Positions 8,591-17,110 are shown, numbered from the stretch's first letter. The stretch is 64,000 bases of DNA from Mediterraneibacter glycyrrhizinilyticus (GCF_015560805.1 NZ_JADMSO010000008.1:79151-143150); one strand, 5' to 3'. Numbers and translations are program-made. Notes: generated by a model not told the origin, from the letters alone.

Positions 8591-11026
8591 GTGAATAGAG
8601 AAAGAAAAGCGGAAATATTAGCGCCGGCGGGATCTTATGAGAGTTTCCGTGCGGCAATTTTGGCAGGGGCGGATGCAGTGTATGCAGGCGGCCCTCGTTT
8701 TGGTGCAAGGGCTTATGCAAAGAATTTTTCAAAAGAGCAGATGCTTGCGGCGATCGACGAGGCACATCTTCACGGGAGAAAGTTCTATCTGACTGTCAAT
8801 ACGTTGTTAAAAGAACCGGAGATGGCGGAGCTTTTTGCATATCTGGAACCCTTTTATAACGGGGGTTTAGATGCGGTGATCGTACAGGATCTGGGTGTTT
8901 TTTCCTTTGTGAGAAGATGGTTTCCGGATATGGAGATCCATGTGAGCACGCAGATGACGGTAACCGGAAGTGAGGGGGCGGCATTTTTAAAGGAGAGAGG
9001 GGCGACCCGTGTTGTTCCCGCACGGGAATTATCTCTGGAGGAAGTGCGCAGAATGAAAAAAGAAACCGGAATGGAAATCGAGTGCTTTGTGCACGGAGCG
9101 CTTTGTTATTGTTATTCCGGTCAGTGTCTCATGAGCAGTCTGATCGGCGGAAGAAGCGGAAACCGGGGGCAGTGCGCGCAACCGTGCAGGCTTCCGTATG
9201 GCGCGAATGGGGAAAAGGGATATTTGTTGAGTCCGAAAGATATTTGCACGCTTGACCTGATCCCGGATCTGATCGATGCCGGGATTGATTCTTTCAAATT
9301 GGAGGGGCGGATGAAGCGTCCGGAATATGTGGCAGGCGTGACCGGAATGTACCGTAAATATACGGATCTGTATCTGGAAAGAGGACGAGCCGGTTATCGG
9401 GTGGACGAGACGGACCGGAAACAGTTGATGGATCTGTACAACCGCGGCGGTTTTCACAATGGTTATTATCGGCAGCATAACGGGAAAGAGATGATCTCGA
9501 AAGAGCGTCCGAATCATGCCGGAGTGGCGGCAGTCCGGGTAACCGGGCAAAAGGGACGGGAAGTGACGGGAGCTGCACTGACAGAGATCGGAAAAGGCGA
9601 TGTTCTTTCTTTTCCGGCGGGAATCAAAGAAGATTATACATTTGGCGCTGCGTATAAAAAAGGCGCGGAAAATGTAAAACTTCTTGTGCCGAAACAGGTT
9701 CGCATAAAACCGGGGACGATTTTATACAGAACGAAAAACCGGACGCTTTTAGAAGAATTAGAAAAATCGATCCAATTTGGAAAAATACAAGAAAAAATTT
9801 ATGGTTATTTTACGCTTTCCGTTGGAAAACCTGCTAAACTGATCGTATGCTCGGATACAGTCTCGGTGGAAGCCGAATCGGAGATACAGGTGGAGCAGGC
9901 GGGAAAACGACCGCTTGCGGAGGAACAGGTTCGAAAGCAGCTTGAAAAAACAGGAGAGACGCCGTTTATTTTCGAGACATTGGATATCGGGATGGATCCC
10001 AATGTCTTTCTACCGATGCAGCAGCTCAATGAGATGCGCAGACGGGCGCTTGCGGAATTAGAAAAACAGATCTGCAGGCAATATCATCGGGAACTGAGAG
10101 CAAATCCGGAAAACAGGGAGAACAGAGCGGTATTTTGCGACCGGGAAGAGATTGTATACAAGAATACAAATGAACGATCGGTAGAAAACAGACCGGAACT
10201 GACGATTCTGACAGAAACGATCGAACAGTTCCGGACAGTGGAAGTATTCGCGGAAGAATATCGGGGGATCCATCGGGTTTATGTGGACAGCGCGATGGGG
10301 GGAGATCTCTTCCGGACACCGGAAGCTCTTTTGATCTGTGAATGCTTGCAGCAGTCGGGAGTGGAAGTGTATCTGGCGATGCCGCATATTTTCCGGAATG
10401 AGACGGAGGCGCTTTTTACAGCGCAGTATGCAGAGAAGATCCGGGACGGATTTGACGGGATTCTTGTGCGGAATCTGGAAAGTATCCGTTTTCTGGAGCG
10501 GATCGGATTTGACAGGAATGTGATTACGGATCATAATTTATATGTGTTTAATCGATATACGAAGCAGTTCTGGAAAGAGAACGGGATCGCACAGTTTACG
10601 GTTCCGTTGGAATTGAACCGGCAGGAGATAAAAGAGCTGGGGATCGAGGATGGTGAGATGGTTTTATATGGTAATCTTGCGGTGATGATCTCCGCTCAAT
10701 GTGTCGAGAAAACAACAAGAGGATGCCGTAAGAAAGACGGGATGACAGTCCTGACAGACCGGTATCAGAATCAGTTTGCTGTCCGGAATCGTTGTCGGGA
10801 GTGCTATAATGTGATTTATAATTCAGCGCCGCTGTATCTGCTGGATTTAAAAGAAGAGGTGCGGGAACTCGCTCCAAAGCGCGTACGTCTGCAGTTTTCT
10901 GTGGAAGATAAGAAGCAGACGGAACAGATTCTGCACGCGTACCGGGAAAGTTTTGTTCTGGGAAAGCAGACGGAACGGATGCCGGAAGACTATACGCGGG
11001 GACATTTTAAGCGGGGCGTAATATGA
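8591..11026 (+). CDS. U32 family peptidase-like protein with C-terminal DUF3656-type region
   Basis: An 811-residue member of the U32 family. It starts with KAEILAPAGSYESFRAAILA and contains the U32 signature CFVHGALCYCYSGQCLMSS near residue 170. The four conserved cysteines of this family (including RGQCAQPCR and the later NRCRECYN) suggest an Fe-S cluster. Characterised relatives RlhA and TrhP are RNA hydroxylation enzymes, so an RNA-modifying role is more likely than proteolysis (inference). The GTG at 8591 is chosen because AGGTGG (8577-8582) is eight bases upstream; an in-frame GTG at 8579 overlaps that site. Confidence 0.9.
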   Translation: MNRERKAEILAPAGSYESFRAAILAGADAVYAGGPRFGARAYAKNFSKEQMLAAIDEAHLHGRKFYLTVNTLLKEPEMAELFAYLEPFYNGGLDAVIVQDLGVFSFVRRWFPDMEIHVSTQMTVTGSEGAAFLKERGATRVVPARELSLEEVRRMKKETGMEIECFVHGALCYCYSGQCLMSSLIGGRSGNRGQCAQPCRLPYGANGEKGYLLSPKDICTLDLIPDLIDAGIDSFKLEGRMKRPEYVAGVTGMYRKYTDLYLERGRAGYRVDETDRKQLMDLYNRGGFHNGYYRQHNGKEMISKERPNHAGVAAVRVTGQKGREVTGAALTEIGKGDVLSFPAGIKEDYTFGAAYKKGAENVKLLVPKQVRIKPGTILYRTKNRTLLEELEKSIQFGKIQEKIYGYFTLSVGKPAKLIVCSDTVSVEAESEIQVEQAGKRPLAEEQVRKQLEKTGETPFIFETLDIGMDPNVFLPMQQLNEMRRRALAELEKQICRQYHRELRANPENRENRAVFCDREEIVYKNTNERSVENRPELTILTETIEQFRTVEVFAEEYRGIHRVYVDSAMGGDLFRTPEALLICECLQQSGVEVYLAMPHIFRNETEALFTAQYAEKIRDGFDGILVRNLESIRFLERIGFDRNVITDHNLYVFNRYTKQFWKENGIAQFTVPLELNRQEIKELGIEDGEMVLYGNLAVMISAQCVEKTTRGCRKKDGMTVLTDRYQNQFAVRNRCRECYNVIYNSAPLYLLDLKEEVRELAPKRVRLQFSVEDKKQTEQILHAYRESFVLGKQTERMPEDYTRGHFKRGVI

Positions 11027-11039
11027 GGCAGGTGACAAA

Positions 11040-12524
11040 GTGACAAATATTATCGTAGAACTATCAAAATATCTGATCATCTTATTGATGGCGTGTTATA
11101 CATTTTCCTGTTTTTCGATCTTTACGAAAGAATACGTGGAAGATGAAAAGCGTGTGTTGATCATGCAGAATATCGTTATGTTTCTGATGCATTTTCTGGC
11201 ATATATGGTGATGTATCTGAAAATGAACGAACCGAAGCTTATGTTCTTTTATGCGGCGCAGGTTGTCTATTTTCTGGCGGTAATCCTTTTATACTCGCTG
11301 ATCTATCCGACAGTTTCAAAACTGATCGTCAATAATATGTGTATGCTGATCAGCATCGGACTGATCATGATCACGAGGCTGAATTACGGAAGCGCGGTAA
11401 AGCAGTTTATCTTTGCAGTGCTTGGATCGGTTTTCGGGCTGGTCGTACCGGTGATCATCCGAAAGATGAAATCGCTGATCGACTGGACGTATATTTATGC
11501 GGGAGTCGGACTTGGCGCTTTGACGCTGGTTGCTGTTTTTGCGGCGACGTCGGGAGGGGCGAAACTGGGGTTTGAGATTGCAGGGATCGGAATCCAGCCC
11601 TCGGAGTTTGTGAAGATCCTGTTTGTATTTTTTGTGGCGTCGAGTCTGAAGAAATCGACGGAATTTAAAAATGTTGTGGTGACGACGGCGCTTGCCGCGG
11701 CACATGTGCTGATCCTTGTATTATCAACGGATCTGGGCGCGGCGCTCATTATGTTTGTCGTATATCTGGTTATGCTTTATGTAGCGACACAGCAGCCGCT
11801 TTATGCGGTGGCAGGCGTGGGGGCGGGGAGCTTTGCAGCCGTGATTGGCTACAAATTGTTTGCGCATATCAAGGTACGTGTAGCTGCCTGGAAAGATCCG
11901 TTTGCGACATACAGCGACGGCGGCTATCAGGTGGCGCAGTCACTGTTCGCTATCGGAACAGGAAGCTGGTTTGGAATGGGACTTTGCCAGGGAAGTCCGG
12001 ATCTGATCCCGGTAGCGGAAACCGATTTTATCTTTTCGGCGATCGCCGAGGAACTGGGAGTGATATTTGCACTCTGTCTGATCCTTGTCTGTGTGAGCTG
12101 TTATGTGATGTTTTTGAATATTGCAATGGAGATACGGAACCGCTTTTATAAACTGATTGCGCTGGGACTTGGAACCTGTTATATTTTTCAGGTGTTTTTA
12201 ACGATCGGCGGAGTGACTAAATTTATCCCGTCTACCGGAGTGACGCTTCCGCTTGTGAGCTACGGAGGAAGTTCGATGTTGAGTACGATGATCATGTTCG
12301 GAATCATTCAGGGATTGTATATTATCCGGGAAGATGAAGAGGAAGAGATCATCGAGAAGAAAAGAGAGAGAGCAAATAGAAATGAACCGAGAAGAACGGC
12401 AAAGAAGAAACCAACACAGTCAAAGCCAAAACAGCAGAGACCATCGGGGACAGAACCGGAACGACCGAAACAGAAACGAAAAAAGCCGGCGTTCGAGGAG
12501 GTCCCTAAACAAAGAGTTCGCTAG
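11040..12524 (+). CDS. FtsW/RodA/SpoVE family peptidoglycan polymerase
   Basis: A SEDS-family glycosyltransferase that polymerises lipid II with a partner class B PBP. About ten hydrophobic segments are visible, with the family sequences IAGIGIQPSEFVKI, STDLGAALIMFVVYLVMLY, GIGTGSWFGMGL-like and STGVTLPLVSYGGSSML. The 494 residues end in about 60 charged, proline- and lysine-rich residues that look disordered. The DNA of that tail also encodes the start of the next gene in another frame. GTG start with AGGCAGG upstream. The partner PBP directly behind it supports a RodA-PbpA-like pair. Confidence 0.93.
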   Translation: MTNIIVELSKYLIILLMACYTFSCFSIFTKEYVEDEKRVLIMQNIVMFLMHFLAYMVMYLKMNEPKLMFFYAAQVVYFLAVILLYSLIYPTVSKLIVNNMCMLISIGLIMITRLNYGSAVKQFIFAVLGSVFGLVVPVIIRKMKSLIDWTYIYAGVGLGALTLVAVFAATSGGAKLGFEIAGIGIQPSEFVKILFVFFVASSLKKSTEFKNVVVTTALAAAHVLILVLSTDLGAALIMFVVYLVMLYVATQQPLYAVAGVGAGSFAAVIGYKLFAHIKVRVAAWKDPFATYSDGGYQVAQSLFAIGTGSWFGMGLCQGSPDLIPVAETDFIFSAIAEELGVIFALCLILVCVSCYVMFLNIAMEIRNRFYKLIALGLGTCYIFQVFLTIGGVTKFIPSTGVTLPLVSYGGSSMLSTMIMFGIIQGLYIIREDEEEEIIEKKRERANRNEPRRTAKKKPTQSKPKQQRPSGTEPERPKQKRKKPAFEEVPKQRVR

Positions 12525-13917
12525 AGTCACCTACTTTTTTGTGATCCTGTTTCTTGCCCTGATGGGGTATCTTGTCTATTTTAATGTGGTGCGTGCAAAA
12601 ACGGTGGTCAATAACCCACACAATGAGCGGCAGGATAATTTTGCGGAACAGGTTGTACGCGGCGCGATCACGGACCGCAACGGAAACGTTCTTGCAGAAA
12701 CACAGTGGGCAGAAGACGGAAGCGAATATCGTGTGTATCCGTATGGCGATATTTTTGCCCATGTAGTCGGATACAGTAATCCGGAGCTTGGAAAGACCGG
12801 GCTGGAGTCAGTCGAGAACTTCCATCTTCTGACATCCAATGCGTTTTTTCTGGAAAAGCTGAAAAATGAATTTCAGGATCAGAAAGATATGGGAGATACG
12901 GTTGTGACTACGCTGGATGCAAATTTACAGCAGGCGGCATATAATGCGATGGGAGCGAATAAAGGGGCGGTTGTTGTTATGGAAGCTTCCACGGGGAAGA
13001 TCCTCGCGATGTTGTCCACTCCTTCGTATGATCCGAACCAGATCGCGGCAAACTGGGATTATCTGAATGCAGATGGGGAGAACAGTCCGCTTTTGAATCG
13101 TGCGACGCAGGGCGCCTATGCGCCGGGATCTACATTTAAGATCGTGACGACATTGGAATATATGCGGGAATATCCGGATTACATGAATTATATGTATGAA
13201 TGCGGCGGCGCGATCACGGTGGGAGATACAACGATCCACTGTTTTGACAATACGGTGCATGGTTTGGAGGATCTGCGAAGTTCTGTTGCGAATTCCTGTA
13301 ACGCTTCCTTTGCAAATATCGGTCTGCTGCTGGATAAAAATGCATACCGGAAAACGGCGGAAGAATTACTGTTTAATAAAAAACTGCCGTCTGTCCTGGA
13401 TTATACGAAAAGTTCGTTTGCCGTTACGGAAGAAACTGGTGAGGCAGAGATGATGATGACGGCGATGGGACAGGGAAATACATTGGTAAGCCCGTATCAT
13501 ATGGCACTGATCACAGCGGCGGTGGCAAACGGCGGTACACTGATGGAACCGTACCTTGTGGAAAAGGTGACGAATTATACTGGAACGGAGATCAGCAAAA
13601 ATGTGCCTAAGAGTTATCGGAGACTGATGACTTCGGAAGAGGCAGCGCAGTTGAAAGAATACATGCGCGCAGTGGTAGATGAGGGAACAGGAATGCTGCT
13701 TGGCGGACAGTCCTATACGGCAGCTGGAAAGACCGGAACAGCGGAGTACAGCATGGTGGATGGCGAGAAGACCCATTCCTGGTTCATGGGATTTACCAAT
13801 GTGGACAATCCGGAACTGGTCATTAGTGTGATCGTGGAGGGTTCCGACGGACAGGACGGCGCGAAAGCGGTACCGATCGCGAGACAGATCCTGGATTCCT
13901 ATTATTACGGGGGCTGA
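12382..13917 (+). CDS. Class B penicillin-binding protein (transpeptidase), PbpA-like
   Basis: D,D-transpeptidase partner of the upstream SEDS protein. After a basic, glutamine/asparagine-rich cytoplasmic segment comes one transmembrane helix (VTYFFVILFLALMGYLVYF) and a short N-terminal region starting RGAITDRNGNVLAET. The catalytic domain has all three motifs: SxxK as GSTFK (about residue 250), SxN as SCN (about 304), and KTG in AAGKTGTAEY (about 450). The compact size of 511 residues resembles PbpA rather than the large FtsI form. The first 143 bases overlap the SEDS gene. ATG 12334 is an alternative start. No start codon lies between the overlap and the transmembrane helix, so the overlap is real. 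Confidence 0.92.
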   Translation: MNREERQRRNQHSQSQNSRDHRGQNRNDRNRNEKSRRSRRSLNKEFARVTYFFVILFLALMGYLVYFNVVRAKTVVNNPHNERQDNFAEQVVRGAITDRNGNVLAETQWAEDGSEYRVYPYGDIFAHVVGYSNPELGKTGLESVENFHLLTSNAFFLEKLKNEFQDQKDMGDTVVTTLDANLQQAAYNAMGANKGAVVVMEASTGKILAMLSTPSYDPNQIAANWDYLNADGENSPLLNRATQGAYAPGSTFKIVTTLEYMREYPDYMNYMYECGGAITVGDTTIHCFDNTVHGLEDLRSSVANSCNASFANIGLLLDKNAYRKTAEELLFNKKLPSVLDYTKSSFAVTEETGEAEMMMTAMGQGNTLVSPYHMALITAAVANGGTLMEPYLVEKVTNYTGTEISKNVPKSYRRLMTSEEAAQLKEYMRAVVDEGTGMLLGGQSYTAAGKTGTAEYSMVDGEKTHSWFMGFTNVDNPELVISVIVEGSDGQDGAKAVPIARQILDSYYYGG

Positions 13918-13919
13918 CG

Positions 13920-14270
13920 ATGAAGATCAAATGTTATTGTGATTTATATGTAAGTGAATCGTTGAAAAACAAGCAGAACCAGATCCTGGAAGAAGTGATG
14001 AAACAGCGTCCGCGTCCATCCGTGTATCTGATCACGCTGGCACAGGGAAAGCAGAACCATCTGGAATTTTATTCCGGTCTTCTCTTGTGGCAGCATGTGT
14101 TCGACCATGCGGAACTGTTTGTGGTCGGGCTGGCAGATGGATATTATGAAGCAGTGGAACTGGTGGAGAAAATCATAAACGATACGATCCGGGCGACCGG
14201 AGATGTGAATGTGCGGGGATATCTGAACCGGAGTCAGATGAAATTTGAGGAAAGCAGAGCAGGAATATGA
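13920..14270 (+). CDS. Conserved hypothetical protein, 116 aa
   Basis: I do not recognise a named family. The 116-residue product is soluble-looking, with no signal peptide or membrane segment. It begins MKIKCYCDLYVSESLKNKQN and ends with a basic region (GYLNRSQMKFEESRAGI); the middle is a predicted alpha/beta mix with ELFVVGLADGYYEAVELV. Its ATG lies two bases after the PBP stop, and its TGA overlaps the start of the DUF2953 gene (ATGA). It is therefore translationally coupled between a cell-wall gene and a sporulation-linked gene. Confidence 0.8.
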   Translation: MKIKCYCDLYVSESLKNKQNQILEEVMKQRPRPSVYLITLAQGKQNHLEFYSGLLLWQHVFDHAELFVVGLADGYYEAVELVEKIINDTIRATGDVNVRGYLNRSQMKFEESRAGI

Positions 14271-15253
14271 TTTTGCAGATTGTCTTATGGATCTTGAAAA
14301 TAATAGGGGGGATTCTTTTGGCGGTACTAGGACTGTTTGTGCTGGCGGTTTGTTTCGTTTTGTTCACCCCCCTTCGATATAAGGGAGAGGCGGGGTGTCA
14401 GGGGAAAAAGGAAACTTTGTGGGCGCAGTTGCAGTTTTCTCTTTTGTTCCGTTTTGCAGAGGGGTGCGTGGAATACGCAGATGGGAAGACGACATGGCGG
14501 CTGAGGGTGGCATGGAAACAACTGCAGGGAGCGGAAGCAAAGCAGGTGATGGAAGAAACGGCATCTGTTGCCGAATCAATGGCGGAAAACGCGCAGACAG
14601 GAGTGGGAATACCGGAAGAAAAGCCGATGGAGAAAACGGAAGAACCCGGGGAAAGACGGTCAGAAGAACGGTCAGAAGAATGGCAGAAGCCGTCAGAAGA
14701 ACAGGGAAAATCGCGGAAAAGTGCGGAAAAACCGCATGAAAACTCGGAAAACCGAGAAAAGCCTTGGAAAAGCCCGGAAAAGTCATTTGAAAAATCCGCA
14801 AAGAAAGCAGAAGATGAAAAAAGGAGCTTTTTTGAGCGGATCGAATATACATTTCAGGTATTCTGTGATAAGATGAATGTGCTGATCGAAAAGAAAGAGA
14901 AAATAAGATCCTTTCTCGAAGACGAGATCCATCATGTTGCGTTTTTGAAAGCGATACAGTCTTTAAAACGACTTGTCTTAAGACTGAAACCAACTGATTT
15001 TTCGGGAAATGTACGGTTTGGATTTGAAGATCCTGCAGTGACCGGAAAGACGCTGGCAGTACTCAGTGTGACGGCACCATTTTTTGAGGGAAATCTTGAG
15101 GTGGAGCCGGAATTTCAAGAGGAGATTCTGGAGGGAGAGCTTTTGATCGCCGGGAAACTTACCGCATGGAAATTTACAGCGCTTGTACTGGAACTGTTCA
15201 CAGACAAAAATATCCGAAAGACGATTTCGCATATTAAGAATTTTAAATTATGA
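14267..15253 (+). CDS. DUF2953 domain-containing membrane protein (YtfI-like)
   Basis: A 328-residue protein. The N-terminal hydrophobic region (about residues 4-33) anchors it. The DUF2953 signature follows in two parts: LFTPLRYKGEAG and LWAQLQFSLLFRF near the start, and LKPTDFSGNVRFGFEDPAVTGKTLAVLSV near the end. Between them is a low-complexity stretch of about 95 residues (about 100-195) rich in E, K, P and S, presumably disordered. In Bacillus the homologue ytfI precedes ytfJ (gerW), and the same order is seen here, supporting a role in sporulation. The start overlaps the upstream stop as ATGA. Confidence 0.85.
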   Translation: MILQIVLWILKIIGGILLAVLGLFVLAVCFVLFTPLRYKGEAGCQGKKETLWAQLQFSLLFRFAEGCVEYADGKTTWRLRVAWKQLQGAEAKQVMEETASVAESMAENAQTGVGIPEEKPMEKTEEPGERRSEERSEEWQKPSEEQGKSRKSAEKPHENSENREKPWKSPEKSFEKSAKKAEDEKRSFFERIEYTFQVFCDKMNVLIEKKEKIRSFLEDEIHHVAFLKAIQSLKRLVLRLKPTDFSGNVRFGFEDPAVTGKTLAVLSVTAPFFEGNLEVEPEFQEEILEGELLIAGKLTAWKFTALVLELFTDKNIRKTISHIKNFKL

Positions 15254-15275
15254 TCAACAGGGAGGAAGAAAAGAA

Positions 15276-15671
15276 ATGTCGGAAACAAATAATTTAAAAA
15301 ATACAGTGGAGTCCTTGTTTGACGGGATGGATGGAGTTGTATCGACGAAAACAGTTGTCGGGGATGCGATCCATATCGGAGACACAACGATCGTTCCTCT
15401 TGTGGATGTATCATTTGGAATCGGAGCCGGCTCTTTTAGCGGGGAGAAAAAAGAAAAAGGCATGGGAGGGATCGGAGGAAAGATTACGCCTAGCGCTGTG
15501 CTCGTGATCAAAGACGGATCTACCCGCCTTGTGAACATCCGGAATCAGGATACGATGACAAAGATCCTCGACATGGTGCCGGAACTTTTGGATCGTTTCA
15601 CAACGAAAAAAGAAGATAAGTTATCTGAAGAAGATGTTGCGGATATTTTAGATGAGGCAAAAGCAGAATAG
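15276..15671 (+). CDS. gerW: Sporulation protein GerW (YtfJ)
   Basis: A 131-residue spore protein of the GerW/YtfJ family, needed in Bacillus for normal germination. The signature elements are GDAIHIGDTTIVPLVDVSFGIGAG, a glycine-rich GMGGIGGKITPSAVLVI, and a charged C-terminus. ATG 15276 is chosen because GGGAGGAAG lies about eight bases upstream. The frame is open further back to 15183, but that part overlaps DUF2953. A terminator follows. Confidence 0.93.
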   Translation: MSETNNLKNTVESLFDGMDGVVSTKTVVGDAIHIGDTTIVPLVDVSFGIGAGSFSGEKKEKGMGGIGGKITPSAVLVIKDGSTRLVNIRNQDTMTKILDMVPELLDRFTTKKEDKLSEEDVADILDEAKAE

Positions 15672-15680
15672 AGAACAGAG

Positions 15681-15720
15681 ATCCCATTCTGGACAGAATA
15701 TGTTTTGGAATGGGATTTTT
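15681..15720 (+). terminator. Rho-independent terminator after gerW
   Basis: ATCCCATTC pairs with GAATGGGAT across a loop of about 17 bases and is followed by TTTTT. It lies ten bases after the gerW stop. Confidence 0.85.
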
Positions 15721-15779
15721 GCATGTTTCCGAAAAGAATGCATAGTATAGTGTAAGAGAACTGTGCAGGAGAAAGACAG

Positions 15780-15920
15780 ATGAAACGTGTCTGCGGATTT
15801 GCACTGATCAATATGTCGGTGGGAATGCTTGTAGTGTTTTTGCTCCCTGCCACTTCCGTCTTCCGGGTGCTTTTGTTTCTTGCCTGTGTGGCAGGCGGTT
15901 ACTTTTTGTTTTGCAAATAA
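15780..15920 (+). CDS. Small hypothetical membrane protein, 46 aa
   Basis: A 46-residue ORF starting MKRVCGFALINMSVGMLVVF and ending FLACVAGGYFLFCK. Two hydrophobic helices (about 5-21 and 28-44) are separated by a short LPATSVFR turn, so it would be a hairpin membrane protein. AGGAGAAAG lies about six bases upstream of the ATG, and a TAGTATAGTGTAAG stretch could hold its -10. Downstream, only four bases separate its stop from the 89-bp repeat. Function unknown; it is supported by its ribosome site and clean hydrophobic pattern rather than by family recognition. Confidence 0.6.
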   Translation: MKRVCGFALINMSVGMLVVFLLPATSVFRVLLFLACVAGGYFLFCK

Positions 15921-15924
15921 AAAT

Positions 15925-16013
15925 CACCGGAAGTGCCCAAAGGCACATTCCGGGATTGTAAGCAGTCGCCAAGGTCTCGGGCAAGCCCGGACTTTGGTTC
16001 GTCGCCTATACAA
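15925..16013 (+). repeat. 89-bp two-hairpin interspersed repeat, copy A
   Basis: The segment from CACCGGAAGTGCC to GTCGCCTATACAA is 86/89 identical to the reverse complement of 46284-46372. It folds into two hairpins. The first is CCGGAA-GTGCC paired with GGCAC-ATTCCGG around a four-base loop. The second is CCAAGGTC-T-CGGGC paired with GCCCGGACTTTGG, with one bulge. They are joined by GATTGTAAGCAGTCG. It carries no open reading frame and lies between a small CDS and the rpmB terminator. It could be a MITE/REP-type element or a small structured RNA. Confidence 0.85.
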
Positions 16014-16014
16014 G

Positions 16015-16051
16015 AAAAAGACTCAATATCCATACGATACTGAGTCTTTTT
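16015..16051. terminator. Bidirectional terminator between the small CDS/repeat and rpmB
   Basis: AAAAAGACTCA and TGAGTCTTTTT form a symmetric stem whose inner bases (ATATCC and the facing GATAC) pair partly. A T-run is present on both strands, so it can stop transcription from the left and of rpmB from the right. Confidence 0.8.
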
Positions 16052-16112
16052 AAAATTCCGTGTCTCTAAAGCAATCATGCATTCGCTTTATCAATCTGTT
16101 CATCCCGGCGGA

Positions 16113-16298
16113 TTAAGCACGCTCAACGCGACCTGATTTCAGGCAGGATGTGCAAACGTACATTTTTTTAGAACCGCCTTCTGTTTTCACACGAACGGAC
16201 TTTACGTTTGATTTCCACATTTTTGGTGTTTTTCTATGAGAGTGACTTACACTGTTTCCGAAATGAGCACCCTTTTCACAAATAGCACATTTAGCCAT
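16113..16298 (-). CDS. rpmB: 50S ribosomal protein L28
   Basis: The 61-residue protein begins MAKCAICEKGAHFGNSVSHS and contains KTPKMWKSNVKSVRV and a C-terminal CTSCLKSGRVERA. The two CxxC pairs identify the zinc-binding form of L28. The second of two adjacent ATG codons (16298) is chosen: it lies six bases after AGGAGGT and gives the canonical MAKC start. In Bacillus rpmB is divergent from yloU-yloV. Here the same divergent genes are separated by a 5.8-kb transporter module. Confidence 0.97.
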   Translation of the reverse strand: MAKCAICEKGAHFGNSVSHSHRKTPKMWKSNVKSVRVKTEGGSKKMYVCTSCLKSGRVERA

Positions 16299-16350
16299 CA
16301 TTGCACCTCCTAACAATCTGATATAGTCCATACGGACTCACAACAATGAT

Positions 16351-16379
16351 ATTTTAGCAGAAAGATTTGCCAATTGCAA
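16351..16379 (-). promoter_or_regulatory. Probable sigma-A promoter of rpmB
   Basis: On the minus strand: TTGCAA, 17-base spacer, TAAAAT preceded by TGC (extended -10). It is about 53 bases upstream of the rpmB start. Confidence 0.6.
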
Positions 16380-16387
16380 GTGGTTTT

Positions 16388-16993
16388 TTATTTTTCTTCG
16401 GTAAACACGAGAAAAATATGTTTCAATGTCTTGTGCAGGTATGGAAGATATTCGTCCATGCTGACCGGCTGCTCAAGCAAAATGCAGTTGTAGCTTGTCG
16501 TCCCGATCAGTTCGATCATTGTAAACAACATCAATTCCGGGGATTGGCAATGAATTCGGTACCGATCCAGGGCATCCAGATAATGTTGGTAAAATTCGTA
16601 GGTGGCAGGGAAATCGGCGTTGGAAAACGCAGTCTTAAAAACACCCCACGAGAGATTTTTTGCAACAAACTGTAAAAGATCATGTTGTTTCTGAAAACGG
16701 TCGATAATGTAATCGGTGATAAAACAGATCTCTTCTTCAAAACTGCCAAGATTCAGTTTCCGCATTTCCTGAAAAGTTTCTTCAAAAAGGCGGTTGCCTT
16801 TATAAGCAATGAGCTTGTCCCTCAGATCATATTTATCTTTAAAATAGAGATAGAACGTTCCCTTTGCCAGACCGGCTTTTTCCACGATATCAGAAATGGT
16901 GGTCTTCGCAAACCCTTTTTCTGCAAACAGATCGAATGCGGTCTTTAACAGAGCGTTTCGTTTTGAAAGTTTATTGTCATCGACTTTCCCCAT
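16388..16993 (-). CDS. TetR/AcrR family transcriptional regulator
   Basis: A 201-residue repressor. The N-terminal helix-turn-helix domain has the family sequence AFDLFAEKGFAKTTISDIVE followed by AGLAKGTFYLYFKDKYDL (about residues 19-57). The C-terminal part is a helical ligand-binding domain rich in aromatic residues. AGGAGGGG precedes the ATG on the minus strand. It is divergent from the MMPL transporter gene, and the shared intergenic region holds several inverted repeats overlapping both promoters. It therefore most likely represses both itself and the transporter genes (inference). Confidence 0.93.
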   Translation of the reverse strand: MGKVDDNKLSKRNALLKTAFDLFAEKGFAKTTISDIVEKAGLAKGTFYLYFKDKYDLRDKLIAYKGNRLFEETFQEMRKLNLGSFEEEICFITDYIIDRFQKQHDLLQFVAKNLSWGVFKTAFSNADFPATYEFYQHYLDALDRYRIHCQSPELMLFTMIELIGTTSYNCILLEQPVSMDEYLPYLHKTLKHIFLVFTEEK

Positions 16994-17015
16994 GACAGTC
17001 CCCTCCTAAAAAGTT

Positions 17016-17059
17016 GTTCATTTTTTGTATATTATGAACGAGTTTGGAAGAAAAGTCAA
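17016..17059 (-). promoter_or_regulatory. tetR promoter with overlapping inverted repeat
   Basis: On the minus strand TTGACT (17054-17059), a 17-base spacer and CATAAT (17031-17036) form a good promoter for tetR. The inverted repeat GTTCAT (17016-17021) / ATGAAC (17034-17039) covers its -10, which suggests autoregulation. Confidence 0.55.
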
Positions 17060-17064
17060 CAAAA

Positions 17065-17110
17065 TGACCAAAGTTCATTTTTTACACAAATTTTATTGAC
17101 TAACGGTCAT
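17065..17110. promoter_or_regulatory. Two putative TetR operator boxes
   Basis: TGACCAAAGTTCAT (17065-17078) and TGACTAACGGTCAT (17097-17110) agree at 11 of 14 positions, are each inverted repeats, and start 32 bases apart (about three helical turns). The second overlaps the -35 of the transporter promoter. Confidence 0.5.
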
